Positions 52,457-61,473 of a stretch of DNA of 64,000 bases are shown here, piece by piece. A program made the position numbers and the translations under genes. Numbering within the stretch: position 1 is the first letter of the stretch; every line of letters starts with the position of its first letter. Origin of the DNA: Shimia sagamensis (lineage in GTDB: Bacteria > Pseudomonadota > Alphaproteobacteria > Rhodobacterales > Rhodobacteraceae). The stretch is from positions 1 to 64,000 of the forward strand of contig NZ_FXTY01000011.1 in assembly GCF_900182745.1 (NCBI RefSeq), read 5' to 3'. The notes under the pieces were generated by a model that saw nothing but the letters and a program-made list of their open reading frames with translations, made no database searches and was not told the DNA's origin.

Positions 52457-53698
52457 ATGATTTTCTGGATTGCTGCAGCTGCCCTTGCCCTTGTCACCGC
52501 CGGTTTGTTTGCGCTCGCATTAATGCGCCGCGCGGAGGACGAAGAGCACCCCGCCGCTTATGATTTGCAGGTCTATCGCGACCAGCTCAAAGAGGTCGAC
52601 AAAGACAAGGCGCGCGGTGTGATCGGCGATGAAGACGCCGCCCGCATGAAAACCGAGATTTCGCGCCGCATACTGGCGGCTGACGCGCAGATGCAAGAAA
52701 CCATGAGTGATGAGACAGGTGGTGGCCGCAAATCCATGGTGGTTGCCGTTGTACTGGCACTGGTGGTTTTTGGCAGTAGCTTTGGTCTCTATTATAAACT
52801 GGGCGCACCGGGTTACCGCGATATGCCGCTGCAAGAACGTGCAGCCGAAGCACAGGCACGTCGGGACAATCGAGACAGTCAGTCGGTGGCAGAAACCAAA
52901 GTGCCGCCACGTCCAGCCGTGGACGCGGGTGAAGAGTTCCTGGAGTTGATGACCAAGCTGCGTGCCGCCGTGAAGGAAAACCCAAACGATCTGCAGGGTC
53001 AGGAGCTTTTGGCCCGCAACGAAGCCAACCTTGGCAACATGCCAGCCGCTTACGCCGCACAGGCCAAGGTCATTGAACTCAAAGGCGCAGACGTCACCGC
53101 AGGTGATTATGTGCTACACGCCAATCTGCTGATTTCGGCGGCTGGGGATTATGTGTCACCGGAAGCGGAGCAAAGCCTCACCAAAGCCTTGGAGCTGGAC
53201 CCGTTTAACAATCTGGGGCGCTATTACATGGGTCTGATGATGTGGCAGACCGGTCGTCCTGATGCGACTTTCCGCATTTGGGATCAAGTCCTGCGCCAAA
53301 GCCCAAATGACGCCCCGTGGGTGCCGTCCATTCGCAAAACCATCACCGAATTGGCCTGGTATGCCGGCATTGACTACAAAATGCCCGCACCGGTGCCGAC
53401 CCATAATCCGGACGGCCTGTCCGGCCCGTCTGCTGAAGACATGGAGGCAGCCGGAGAGCTGGATGTGGAAGACCGTCAAGCGATGATCCAAGGCATGGTG
53501 GACCAGCTGTCTGATCGGTTGGCCACCGAAGGCGGTACGCCACAGGAATGGGCGCAGTTGATTGGTGCGTATGGTGTGATGGGCAACACAGAGCGTGCGC
53601 AGGCCATCTGGGCCGAAGCGCAACAGGTGTTTGCCGAAGTCCCCGAGGCGCTGGAGATTGTCCGCGCCGGTGCCGCACAGGCCGGTGTGCTACAGTGA
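52457..53698 (+). CDS. ccmI: Cytochrome c biogenesis protein CcmI
   Basis: A 413-residue membrane protein: two transmembrane helices, at about residues 2-19 (IFWIAAAALALVTAGLFA) and 95-114 (MVVAVVLALVVFGSSFGLYY), flanking a cytoplasmic leucine-zipper-like loop with YRDQLKEVDKDKARGVIGDE. A large periplasmic TPR region follows from about residue 160. CcmI is the apocytochrome c chaperone that delivers substrate to the heme-ligation complex. The start at 52457 has ttggaggccac upstream. It lies about 28 kb from the other ccm genes. Confidence 0.93.
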   Translation: MIFWIAAAALALVTAGLFALALMRRAEDEEHPAAYDLQVYRDQLKEVDKDKARGVIGDEDAARMKTEISRRILAADAQMQETMSDETGGGRKSMVVAVVLALVVFGSSFGLYYKLGAPGYRDMPLQERAAEAQARRDNRDSQSVAETKVPPRPAVDAGEEFLELMTKLRAAVKENPNDLQGQELLARNEANLGNMPAAYAAQAKVIELKGADVTAGDYVLHANLLISAAGDYVSPEAEQSLTKALELDPFNNLGRYYMGLMMWQTGRPDATFRIWDQVLRQSPNDAPWVPSIRKTITELAWYAGIDYKMPAPVPTHNPDGLSGPSAEDMEAAGELDVEDRQAMIQGMVDQLSDRLATEGGTPQEWAQLIGAYGVMGNTERAQAIWAEAQQVFAEVPEALEIVRAGAAQAGVLQ

Positions 53699-54177
53699 GC
53701 GAGATCTACCAATCTATCGAAGAAATGGCCCCGCAGCTGGCCCCGATGCAGGCGCTGATGGGATTGGACCTCGGCACAAAAACCATTGGTGTGGCGGTCA
53801 GTGACAGTTTCCGCTCTGTGGCCACGCCGATTGAAACCGTGAAGCGTAAGAAGTTTGGCGCGGATGCGCAGCGGCTGATTGAAATTGCCAATGATCGCAG
53901 CATTGGCGGGATCATCCTTGGGTTGCCAATGAACATGGATGGCAGTGAAGGCCCACGGGCGCAATCCACCCGCGCTTTTGCCCGAAACCTCTCTGCGTTG
54001 GTCGAGGTACCAATTGGCTTCTGGGATGAGCGCTTGTCCACTGTTGCAGCCGAAAGGGCGCTATTGGAGGCGGATACGTCACGCAAACGTCGCGCAGAGG
54101 TGATCGACCATGTGGCAGCCTCGTATATCCTGCAGGGAGTACTGGACCGGCTGAGCCATCTTGGGAGCGCATTGTGA
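53695..54177 (+). CDS. ruvX: RuvX/YqgF Holliday-junction resolvase-like nuclease
   Basis: A 160-residue RNase H-fold protein. The catalytic segments are GLDLGTKTIGVAVSD (first Asp), GIILGLPMNMDGSEGPRAQS, then FWDERLSTVAAERALLE and a late DHVAASYILQ (last Asp). This family processes 16S rRNA ends and may act on recombination intermediates. The GTG at 53695 overlaps the ccmI stop by four bases. The next gene starts within its stop, so the three are one transcript. Confidence 0.9.
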   Translation: MSEIYQSIEEMAPQLAPMQALMGLDLGTKTIGVAVSDSFRSVATPIETVKRKKFGADAQRLIEIANDRSIGGIILGLPMNMDGSEGPRAQSTRAFARNLSALVEVPIGFWDERLSTVAAERALLEADTSRKRRAEVIDHVAASYILQGVLDRLSHLGSAL

Positions 54178-54407
54178 GCAAAGACATCGTGTGGAAACGC
54201 AGCGAAGTGGAAAGCCCGTGCATACAAGTCTGCGTTGTGCACCCCGAAGAGCGGATTTGCACCGGCTGCTTGCGCAGCATTGATGAAATCACCCGCTGGT
54301 CAAAGATGGCACCCGATGAGCGCAGCGAAATCATGGCAGAGCTGCCCACCCGCGCACCACGTTTGAAAAAGCGTCGAGGGGGCCGGAACGCGCGCCTAAA
54401 GCGCTAA
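54174..54407 (+). CDS. DUF1289 protein
   Basis: A 77-residue protein starting with a GTG that overlaps the ruvX stop by four bases. The DUF1289 core is visible: SPCIQVCVVHPEERICTGC followed by RSIDEITRW, with four Cys that could bind metal. A basic C-terminal tail (KKRRGGRNARLKR) follows. Function unknown. Co-transcribed with ccmI and ruvX. Confidence 0.88.
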   Translation: MSKDIVWKRSEVESPCIQVCVVHPEERICTGCLRSIDEITRWSKMAPDERSEIMAELPTRAPRLKKRRGGRNARLKR

Positions 54408-54428
54408 GGCCACGCAACAGCTCAAACA

Positions 54429-54456
54429 AAAAGCGCGCCCGAAAAAGCGCGCTTTT
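54429..54456. terminator. Terminator after the ccmI-ruvX-DUF1289 unit
   Basis: AAAAGCGCGC at 54429-54438 pairs with GCGCGCTTTT at 54447-54456. The T run serves the plus strand and the A run serves the convergent RTX gene on the minus strand. Confidence 0.9.
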
Positions 54457-54475
54457 GTCATTTTGAGGAGACGTC

Positions 54476-55480
54476 CTACAACACCTCTACCGAAGGCTCG
54501 AACTCCGGCTCTATGTAGCGAGACTCAACAACCGACACGTGGCTTATATTCATGCCAGGCCCGTAAACGGAGGCCATCGGTTCACCATCGTAAGTGACCG
54601 TAAACCAGCCTTCTCCTTTGTCAGGATCAGGATCCACTGCCACAGTGCCATCAGCAAAACTCCCAGGAGTTCCGCTTTCTGACACCCATTCCGGCACGTG
54701 AATCTCAAAGACATCTTCTGTGACGTCGAAATCCTCCACTACTGGCAGATTGTCTGGGTCTATCCATGTGCCAGAGGCAAACGTGTCGGCGCCCTCTCCG
54801 CCTTCAGCAATATCGCCAGAGCCCATAATTAAGGTGTCATCCCCCTCATCACCCCGCATCGTGTCAACATCCTGAGCGCTGCTATGTGGCTGCCCTACAA
54901 TATGGAATTCGTTGAAACTGTCTTCGACCCCCCAAAAGACATCGTTTCCAGAACCACCTTCCATGCTGTCCGTGCCATCGCCGCCAATTAACGTGTCGTT
55001 GCCACGTCCCCCTATCAGGGTGTCTTCACCGTCCTCGCCATACAGGCTGTCGTCAGAAGTTTGACCGGAGAGATGATCATCTCCCTTGCCGCCTTCCAGC
55101 GTGTCAGCGCTGTTACCGCCCCATAGCGAGTCATTGCCAGCACCACCGATCAGGCTGTCTTCGCCGTCGTCACCAAGAAGGCTGTCGTTTCCTTCGCCGC
55201 CGTCTACCCTATCATTGCCATCGCCAGCAGAAATCGAGTCGTCACCTGCAAGGCCTGAAACAACATCGTCACCGGCAAGCGCGTCGATCTGTTCACTAAG
55301 TTCGGTACCCGAAAGATTTTCAGCGTCTTCTGTCCCAGTGATTGGGGGACCGATAGGTACAACTTCCGGTTCCTCCGGCTCTCGAGTTTCTGGCTCATTG
55401 TCCATGTCTTCGGATTCTGAGCCGCTAAACACCATTGTGCCACCGAAGGCAGCAAGCCCTAACAGTAATAGTAAATGCAC
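54476..55480 (-). CDS. RTX calcium-binding repeat protein 1
   Basis: A 334-residue protein. The N-terminus is a hydrophobic helix (MHLLLLLGLAAFGGTMVFSG), followed by an acidic Glu/Pro linker. About residues 55-185 hold tandem glycine/aspartate nonapeptides (GGxGxDxLxGG type, for example [20 protein letters not shown]) that bind calcium in a beta roll. The last 120 residues form a conserved C-terminal domain, with [20 protein letters not shown] and GEGWFTVTYDGEPMASVYG, shared with its neighbour at 55815-57155. No type I secretion genes lie nearby, and the N-terminal helix suggests Sec export or anchoring instead. Confidence 0.85.
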   Translation of the reverse strand: MHLLLLLGLAAFGGTMVFSGSESEDMDNEPETREPEEPEVVPIGPPITGTEDAENLSGTELSEQIDALAGDDVVSGLAGDDSISAGDGNDRVDGGEGNDSLLGDDGEDSLIGGAGNDSLWGGNSADTLEGGKGDDHLSGQTSDDSLYGEDGEDTLIGGRGNDTLIGGDGTDSMEGGSGNDVFWGVEDSFNEFHIVGQPHSSAQDVDTMRGDEGDDTLIMGSGDIAEGGEGADTFASGTWIDPDNLPVVEDFDVTEDVFEIHVPEWVSESGTPGSFADGTVAVDPDPDKGEGWFTVTYDGEPMASVYGPGMNISHVSVVESRYIEPEFEPSVEVL

Positions 55481-55814
55481 CTTAATACCCTTAATTCGAA
55501 GCAGAACGACCTTAACTGCACTCTTCTTTCAAAGCAACCTTAAGTAGAATGGCTGTTGAGATCCAATCCTTTAAATCGTCCAAGCAGACTCGACACTTTT
55601 CAGTTTTGACGAAATCGACTAACGGCAGCCTTTCCAGCGTGTCGAATGCAGAGACATTTAACCAACCATTCGCTCGACCAAGCTGACGTCACCGTGGTCG
55701 GAGCCTAATCGCCAAATGTCGCTGACACACCACAGCCCCAGTCAGGCGCTTTATCAATACAAATAAAAAACGCGCCCACCGGGAGCGCGCTTTTGTCGTT
55801 TATGAGTTACGATC
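55481..55814 (-). other. Spacer between the two RTX genes, with a terminator at 55767-55796
   Basis: No convincing gene. Near its right side a hairpin (read on the minus strand AAAAGCGCGCTCCC, then GGGCGCG and a T run) at 55767-55796 should terminate the upstream RTX gene. The rest probably carries the promoter of the RTX gene at 54476-55480. Confidence 0.6.
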
Positions 55815-57155
55815 TTATGGGGTCGCAACCGGCACTGCCGAGGCTACCACGTCAGTTTCCACAACCGACACATTGGCTGGTGTCATACCTGCGCCAAAGA
55901 CTGTGGCAACGGGAACGCCGTCATAGGAGACCGTGAACCAACCTTCACCAGCGTCCGCATCTGCATCTACCGTCACAGTGCCAGAGCCTTCTCCTTCAGG
56001 AACCAGAACCGCAAAGACGTCTTCTGCAACGTCAAAGTCTTCAATGACAGGCAAGTTGTCTGGGTCTACCCAAGTGCCCGACGCAAAGGTATCGGCCCCC
56101 GCACCGCCTTCGGCCACATCGCCGGACCCAAGGATGAAGGTGTCATCGCCAACGCCACCGCGCATAGTGTCAGCATCAAGCACGTCAGTGGTTGCAATCA
56201 TGTCGTCGTCGGAGCCGTCTTCCACACCAACAAAGACGTCATTGCCAAGTCCACCTTCCATGCTGTCCTCGCCAACGCCGCCAATCAGCGTGTCGGTACC
56301 GCGACCACCCAGAAGCGTGTCCGCTCCCGCGCCACCGTTGAGGCTATCATCAGAGGTCTGCCCGGAGAGGTGATCATCACCCTCGCCGCCTTCCAGCGTG
56401 TCATCGCTGTTGCCGCCCCAGAGCGAGTCATTGCCTTCGCCGCCAATCATGCTGTCGTTGCCGTCACCACCCAGCAGGCTGTCAGCCCCTTCGCCGCCAT
56501 CCAGCGTGTCGTTGCCATCTTCGCCAGCCAGAGCGTCGTTACCCAATCCACCAGAAAGGGAATCTAGCCCCAAACCACCAAGCAGACTGTCATCATCGTC
56601 ACCACCCTCAAGCGTGTCGTTACCCCAACCACCTAAAAGCGTGTCAGCGCCGGCATCACCGGTCAAACTGTCATCCGACGTGCCACCACCCATAAGGTCG
56701 TTACCGTCACCACCGACTAGAGTGTCCGCATCGTTGCCGCCGGAGATTTTGTCGTCGCCCTCGCCACCATCCACAGAATCGCTGCCGTCCCCGGCCAGAA
56801 TTGTGTCGTCGCCGGCAAGGCCGGTTACAACATCCGCGCCCGCGGCCGCGTCAATCCTCTCCCCTTCTTCGGTGCCCGCAAGCGTGTCCGCTTCATCAGT
56901 GCCGGTGATTGGGTCCGCTGTCGTGGTCGGGTCGCCAGTCGTGGTTGGGTCACCGGTTGTGGTTGGATCGTCGCCAGTCGTGGTTGGGTCACCGGTTGTG
57001 GTTGGATCGTCGCCAGTCGTGGTTGGGTCACCAGTTGTGGTCGGGTCGTCGTTTGTGTCCGGCTCTGCGCCGTCATCGTCATCGTCATCGGTAATTTCAT
57101 AAATCAGCGCGCCACCTAAGACCGCCAGGCCCAAAATCCAAAGTAATTGCATCAC
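55815..57155 (-). CDS. RTX calcium-binding repeat protein 2
   Basis: A 446-residue paralogue of the neighbouring RTX protein. An N-terminal hydrophobic helix ([20 protein letters not shown]) is followed by Asp-rich DDDDDDG and a tandem Asp-Pro-Thr-Thr-Thr-Gly linker ([19 protein letters not shown]). About residues 95-315 hold RTX nonapeptides, and a C-terminal domain follows with [19 protein letters not shown] and [19 protein letters not shown]. It probably folds on binding calcium outside the cytoplasm. Linker length is likely variable between strains because the DNA is a tandem repeat. Duplication with its neighbour is evident. Confidence 0.87.
   Translation of the reverse strand: MMQLLWILGLAVLGGALIYEITDDDDDDGAEPDTNDDPTTTGDPTTTGDDPTTTGDPTTTGDDPTTTGDPTTTGDPTTTADPITGTDEADTLAGTEEGERIDAAAGADVVTGLAGDDTILAGDGSDSVDGGEGDDKISGGNDADTLVGGDGNDLMGGGTSDDSLTGDAGADTLLGGWGNDTLEGGDDDDSLLGGLGLDSLSGGLGNDALAGEDGNDTLDGGEGADSLLGGDGNDSMIGGEGNDSLWGGNSDDTLEGGEGDDHLSGQTSDDSLNGGAGADTLLGGRGTDTLIGGVGEDSMEGGLGNDVFVGVEDGSDDDMIATTDVLDADTMRGGVGDDTFILGSGDVAEGGAGADTFASGTWVDPDNLPVIEDFDVAEDVFAVLVPEGEGSGTVTVDADADAGEGWFTVSYDGVPVATVFGAGMTPANVSVVETDVVASAVPVATP
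56941..57051. repeat. 39-bp tandem repeat in the RTX linker
   Basis: Two identical 39-base units at 56941-56979 and 56980-57018, beginning gtggttgggtcaccggttgt, followed by a third, diverged and shorter copy to 57051. On the minus strand each unit encodes two Asp/Pro/Thr/Gly blocks of the RTX protein 2 linker. The length is a multiple of three, so copy number changes keep the frame. Confidence 0.9.
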
Positions 57156-57524
57156 TTACACCCATAATCCGAAATGAATTTCCTAAACTCTACACAAATT
57201 TTATTGAAATTTTAAGCGGCCATTTTGTTACGATGCCGACTTCGAAACAATGCGAGCGAAGTTGTTCCAAACGTTTCCAACATAGAAACGTGACCTCGGG
57301 TTTTGCCCACCTATAGGTGAAAAATTTGCGACTTAATCGCCACCGATGCCCCGACTTTTTTGAGTTTGGCTGGGACACGTACTTCGGGGTGCCTCTCAGA
57401 CAGGCCTTTGTGAGTCGGAGAAACTGCACGCCGATTCGTCTTATTGATTATACTCAAGCCTAGTATCCACCTATGGCGGAGCTTAGCTGACATCAGGCCA
57501 ACCGCCAGCGCATAAAAGGTGGAG
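57156..57524. other. Spacer without a convincing gene
   Basis: This 369-base stretch separates the RTX protein 2 start from the TSUP gene end. Short frames on the minus strand (57190-57429 and 57311-57493) translate to basic, unpatterned peptides without good start signals. It is AT-rich near 57180-57215 and should hold the RTX gene promoter. Confidence 0.5.
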
Positions 57525-58352
57525 TCACAACCCCGCCGCCTTACGCAGCATGTTCAGCGCCACCAGGGTCAAAAACACCGCAAACACACGTTTGAGGGGC
57601 TTGGGATCCATCGCATGCGCCAATCTAACACCCAACGGCGCAGTCAAAAGCGTCATCATTATGATCAGGCCAAATGCCACCATATTCACTGCCCCCACCG
57701 TGAACGGCGGGCGGGTCGCTGGATCAATCTCCATAAACAGAAAGCCAATCACAGCGGGCACAGCGATGGTCACGCCAAAGCCTGCTGCCGTGGCCACTGC
57801 GCGGTGGATTGGCACGTTAAACAGCGTCATCAGCGGCACACCAAAACTGCCACCGCCGATGCCCATCAAAACCGACAAAAACCCAACACACGGACTTACA
57901 ATCGCCCGAGCAAGCCCGTTGGGCATAGCCAGCCCCAACCGCCAATGTGCCTTGCCCAGCCCCATATAAGCGCCAATCACAAACGCCAGAGTCCCAAACA
58001 CAATCTGCAAAGTCACCGAGCGCAAATTGGCAGCAACCAGCACACCAATGAAAGCGCCAACCACAATGCCCGGCGCCCAGGTGCGCAAGATGTCCCAATC
58101 CACAGCACTTTTTTTGTTGTGGCTGGCAACAGACCGTAGCGACGTCACAATGATGGTCGCCAGTGAAGTGGCCAAGCAGACCTGCATCAGTTGCGGACCA
58201 TCATAACCAAGCGCTTGAAACGCATAGAAAAAGGCCGGCACCAGCACGATGCCTCCACCAACGCCAAGCAGCCCCGCCAACACGCCGGCAACGCCGCCAA
58301 TTACCAGTAAAAGCAGCAGCATTTGAAAAAGCAAAGCAGGATCGTGGGCCAT
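57525..58352 (-). CDS. TSUP (TauE/SafE) family permease, second copy
   Basis: A 275-residue membrane protein with about eight helices and the TSUP repeats LLGVGGGIVLVPAFFYAFQA in the first half and CVGFLSVLMGIGGGSFGVPL in the second. The substrate is likely a sulfur-containing or other anion; the operon gives no clue. The ATG at 58352 has cggagagactt upstream, so I prefer it to an in-frame start at 58415. It lies 78 bases downstream of dusA in the same direction. Confidence 0.88.
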   Translation of the reverse strand: MAHDPALLFQMLLLLLVIGGVAGVLAGLLGVGGGIVLVPAFFYAFQALGYDGPQLMQVCLATSLATIIVTSLRSVASHNKKSAVDWDILRTWAPGIVVGAFIGVLVAANLRSVTLQIVFGTLAFVIGAYMGLGKAHWRLGLAMPNGLARAIVSPCVGFLSVLMGIGGGSFGVPLMTLFNVPIHRAVATAAGFGVTIAVPAVIGFLFMEIDPATRPPFTVGAVNMVAFGLIIMMTLLTAPLGVRLAHAMDPKPLKRVFAVFLTLVALNMLRKAAGL

Positions 58353-58430
58353 AAGTCTCTCCGGGGAACGGTTGCGCAGCGAGATAAAGCGGAAAACCTG
58401 CGTGTCCGCAAGCAAGGCCCCCGTGCTCGG

Positions 58431-59471
58431 TTACACAGCCGCCTGTGTTACGTTTTGTAAAGCAGCCAGAACGGTGTCGGGGCCCGCCCCTCGGGTGGTG
58501 GCATGCTCCGACAAATAGCGCCGCCAGGCCCGCGCGCCGGGTTTGCCTGCAAACAAGCCCAACATATGACGAGTTATCTGATTGAGCTTACCACCTTGTG
58601 TGAGGTGCGTTTCGATATATGGCAGCATCTGATGAACAACATGGATCGGATCGGTGTCTGCACCCATTCCATAGATCTCGCGATCCGCAGTGCTCAATAT
58701 GTCGGTTGGATTATGGTATGCGGCACGGCCGATCATAACGCCATCCATGCCATGCGCCAAATGGGCAAGCGCTTCTTCTAAAGTCGAAACGCCGCCATTG
58801 ATCGACAAATGCAACGCGGGAAAGTCGCGTTTCATTTGATAGACCAACGGGTAGTCCAAGGGCGGAACATCGCGGTTCTCTTTTGGGCTCAACCCCTTTA
58901 GCCACGCCTTGCGCGCATGAATGGAAATGCGTTTAATTCCAGCATCTTGCATCCGACTTATAAAGTCAGGCAGAACCTCTTCGGGTGCTTGATCATCTAC
59001 CCCAATCCGGCATTTGACCGTAATTTCAGCATCCGTTTCTGTCTGCATCGCGCGGACACAGTCAGCCACCAACTCCGGCGCCTTCATCAAGACGGCGCCA
59101 AAAGTGCCAGACTGTACCCGATCAGACGGGCAACCCACGTTGAGATTGATCTCATCATAGCCCGCGTCGGCCCCAAGTTTGGTGGCTTGCGCCAGTTCCT
59201 GTGGATCACTGCCCCCAAGTTGCAACGCCACCGGATATTCATCAACGCTATGATCCAACAAATGCACAGCACCACCGCGTACCAAGGCTGGAGCTGTGAC
59301 CATTTCGGTATACAACAAAGTGTTCCGAGACAGCAGTCGGTGAAGATACCGACAATGACGATCCGTCCAATCCATCATGGGCGCAACGGACAATCTTGCC
59401 GCTTTGGAAACATTGGATTTTTTATTATCTATCAACACGTTGCGTTCCGTTGCTTGTGTTTTCAGTTGCAT
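58431..59471 (-). CDS. dusA: tRNA-dihydrouridine synthase A, with its 5' end remade by a mobile element
   Basis: A 346-residue flavin enzyme reducing uridines in the tRNA D-loop. Recognisable blocks are RLSVAPMMDWTDRHCRYLHR at the N-terminus, then LNVGCPSDRVQSGTFGAVLM with the catalytic Cys, ITVKCRIGVDD, ISIHARKAWLKGLSPKENR and a late INGGVSTLEEALAHL. The residues before RLSVAPMMDW (about 28) are not conserved in the family. They lie beyond the likely attachment core at 59363-59384, so they come from the element on the right. The start at 59471 is my choice; the frame is open further upstream to 59585, overlapping the integrase start. Confidence 0.88.
   Translation of the reverse strand: MQLKTQATERNVLIDNKKSNVSKAARLSVAPMMDWTDRHCRYLHRLLSRNTLLYTEMVTAPALVRGGAVHLLDHSVDEYPVALQLGGSDPQELAQATKLGADAGYDEINLNVGCPSDRVQSGTFGAVLMKAPELVADCVRAMQTETDAEITVKCRIGVDDQAPEEVLPDFISRMQDAGIKRISIHARKAWLKGLSPKENRDVPPLDYPLVYQMKRDFPALHLSINGGVSTLEEALAHLAHGMDGVMIGRAAYHNPTDILSTADREIYGMGADTDPIHVVHQMLPYIETHLTQGGKLNQITRHMLGLFAGKPGARAWRRYLSEHATTRGAGPDTVLAALQNVTQAAV
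59363..59384. other. Probable dusA attachment site
   Basis: The segment ccgtccaatccatcatgggc and its next two bases encode, on the minus strand, the conserved APMMDWTD region at the start of DusA. Published dusA-associated integrases recombine within the 5' end of dusA, in this conserved region, leaving a hybrid intact gene. The integrase gene 200 bases to the right fits. The exact crossover cannot be set without the other end of the element. Confidence 0.6.
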
Positions 59472-59583
59472 CTGATGTGGTCCGAATGTGGTCTGATTGT
59501 GCAAACCGTTGCAAACGCCATGCAAACGAGAGTATGAATTGCAAACAACTCTCACACCGTTTGCAAACACAGGAATCGTCTGC

Positions 59584-60618
59584 ATGGCTTCGATCTATAA
59601 ATCACGGGACAAATGGACCGCGCAAGTAAACTTGGACGGAAAGCGTCGATCCAAAACATTTGACCGCAAGCGCGATGCGGAACGATGGGCGCGGCAAGAG
59701 GAAGCGCAACAAGACACCACAGGCACCGTCATGTCGTCTGTTGCCGACCTGCGCTTTAACGACATCATTGAAGCCTACCTGGATGAATTTGGCGATCAGG
59801 CCAGCCGATCCAAACTAGGCACGATCCGTCACATATCGGAACTGATTGGCAGGACTCCCCTGCCCGATCTGACATCGGCACGGATACGCGAATTTGCAAA
59901 GATGCGGAAAGCCGAGCGCGCTGGACCTGCAACGATAGGTCAAGACCTGACTTACATCCACACGATCCTGAAAATGGGCGGCGCGATTGCGGATGTGGAC
60001 ACAGATGCCGCGCTTGGGGCTTACACAAAAGCCCGCGCGATCCTGAATGCCTCTGGCGCGGTGGCGAGGCCCAAGGAACGCGACAGACGCCCGACAGACG
60101 CCGAGCTGGTGGCCTTGCGCGATCAATGGGCCAAGCGCCGCCGTGTCGTGCCGATGTGGGATGTGACGCGCTTTGCCATCGCAACTGCCATGCGCCTGAG
60201 TGAGATCACACGCCTGACATGGGACGATCTGGACGTGGAAGGCCGCATGATCTGGATACGGGACCGAAAGCACCCACGCGCCAAAATCGGCAATGATCAA
60301 AATATTCCGCTCTTAAATGGTCCCGTTGTGATCGACGGTGAGACAGTGGACCCGCTTGCGATCATCCAAAGCCAGCACCGAACCGATCCCGAAATATTCC
60401 CGCACGACCCCCGCACGATCAGCACCACATTCACGCGCGGCGTGGCGTCGTGCGGTATCTCTGACCTGAGATTTCACGATCTGCGTCATGATGGTGTGTC
60501 GCGTTTGTTTGAGGCTGGTTTCCAGATCGAACAAGTCTCGCTGGTATCGGGACACCAAGACTGGGCGCAACTGCGCAGATACACCAATTTGCGCGGCGAG
60601 GATTTGCACCATGTCTGA
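59584..60618 (+). CDS. dusA-associated tyrosine integrase
   Basis: A 344-residue tyrosine recombinase. The N-terminal arm-binding segment is MASIYKSRDKWTAQVNLDGK, the core-binding domain is at about residues 50-150, and the catalytic residues are R204 (AMRLSEITRL), K229, H298 and R301 (FHDLRHDG), H324 (SGHQDW) and Y333 (RRYTNL). I start at the ATG at 59584; the frame is open back to 59497, but that portion shows no domain. It reads away from dusA, placing the element to its right. It overlaps the next gene by eight bases. Confidence 0.93.
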   Translation: MASIYKSRDKWTAQVNLDGKRRSKTFDRKRDAERWARQEEAQQDTTGTVMSSVADLRFNDIIEAYLDEFGDQASRSKLGTIRHISELIGRTPLPDLTSARIREFAKMRKAERAGPATIGQDLTYIHTILKMGGAIADVDTDAALGAYTKARAILNASGAVARPKERDRRPTDAELVALRDQWAKRRRVVPMWDVTRFAIATAMRLSEITRLTWDDLDVEGRMIWIRDRKHPRAKIGNDQNIPLLNGPVVIDGETVDPLAIIQSQHRTDPEIFPHDPRTISTTFTRGVASCGISDLRFHDLRHDGVSRLFEAGFQIEQVSLVSGHQDWAQLRRYTNLRGEDLHHV

Positions 60619-61048
60619 GCCGATTGTTTGGGGTCCGGTTTCGTGGCTTATCGAACCGATTGACCTTGAGTCAGATTGGTACAAAGCGGCGATGGAAAAG
60701 CGGACATATGATTTAGGTTTTTCCGATTTTTCCGAATTGGCCGAGGCCGAACATGTAAGCAATCGAGCCAGTGACGGTGACGAAATGGCGGCGGTAGCCA
60801 TGCCCTACATCGAATGGAAACGCACCCGCGTCATGCAAGCACGGAAAGCTGCGGGCGGGAAGCGACGCGGCAAGTGGGATCATGTGCGTGGCGATGCTTT
60901 GGAGATTGCAAAGCAGGTACGGGCCGCACGTCCTGATCTGAAAGCGTCCAGTGTGGCGGGAGTTGTGATGGATCGTTTGGCAGACGAACACGCCGAGATT
61001 CCCGCCAGAACAACGATCATGGGTTGGATGAAAGATTTTGACGGTTAG
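60611..61048 (+). CDS. Unknown mobile-element protein
   Basis: A 145-residue protein starting inside the integrase 3' end. N-terminal part: MSEPIVWGPVSWLIEPIDLE. The middle contains a basic stretch (RTRVMQARKAAGGKRRGKWD). The C-terminal part, AKQVRAARPDLKASSVAGVV followed by TTIMGWMKDF, resembles a helix-turn-helix or a terminase-small-subunit-like DNA-binding segment. I recognise no family. It is cotranscribed with the integrase and probably regulates or assists the element. Confidence 0.6.
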   Translation: MSEPIVWGPVSWLIEPIDLESDWYKAAMEKRTYDLGFSDFSELAEAEHVSNRASDGDEMAAVAMPYIEWKRTRVMQARKAAGGKRRGKWDHVRGDALEIAKQVRAARPDLKASSVAGVVMDRLADEHAEIPARTTIMGWMKDFDG

Positions 61049-61119
61049 CGCCGCTAGTCGGCAGACTCGTGAAAAAATGTGCTTACTAAAAGTCTCCATC
61101 AAACACGATGGAGAATCAA

Positions 61120-61473
61120 ATGCCCGAACCCAAATACATGACGCCCCAAGGGGCAGACCTGCCCGACTTTGCGGATGGAACCCACGAGGCTTGGCAACAA
61201 CTGGACGTTCAAGCCCGCGCCGATCTGCTTTTGCAGGGTGTTCCGTTTCCGTCCGAAACAGCAACCGAAACCCGATGCCGCCTGAAACGGGACATGGGTC
61301 TTTATGACGATGACGATCTGTGCGCCTTGCTGGACAAGAGCCACGACACCTTAGCCCGTATGCGCGTCAAAGGCACAGGCCCGACACCGATCCGTGTGGT
61401 GCGCGAAATCTTCTATGACCGAGAGGACGTACACGATTGGATCAAACGTCACCGCGACGGGGTGGCGGCGTGA
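61120..61473 (+). CDS. AlpA/excisionase-like DNA-binding protein
   Basis: A 117-residue protein whose C-terminal half is a winged helix-turn-helix typical of AlpA/excisionase regulators: LCALLDKSHDTLARMRVKGT, then PIRVVREIFYDREDVHDWIK. The N-terminal half (ADLPDFADGTHEAWQQLDVQ) is unassigned. I start at the ATG at 61120 because ggagaatcaa is well placed; the ATG at 61108 would add four residues. Proteins of this sort control excision or integrase expression in P4-like satellites. Confidence 0.75.
   Translation: MPEPKYMTPQGADLPDFADGTHEAWQQLDVQARADLLLQGVPFPSETATETRCRLKRDMGLYDDDDLCALLDKSHDTLARMRVKGTGPTPIRVVREIFYDREDVHDWIKRHRDGVAA

Noticed and set aside
54476-57155. Repetitive DNA that could be taken for a CRISPR array
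   Set aside because: The repeats are coding RTX nonapeptides and a 39-bp coding linker, with no regular unique spacers and no cas genes.
57190-57429. Small minus-strand frame between the RTX and TSUP genes
   Set aside because: No ribosome binding site, basic composition without pattern, lies in a probable promoter region.
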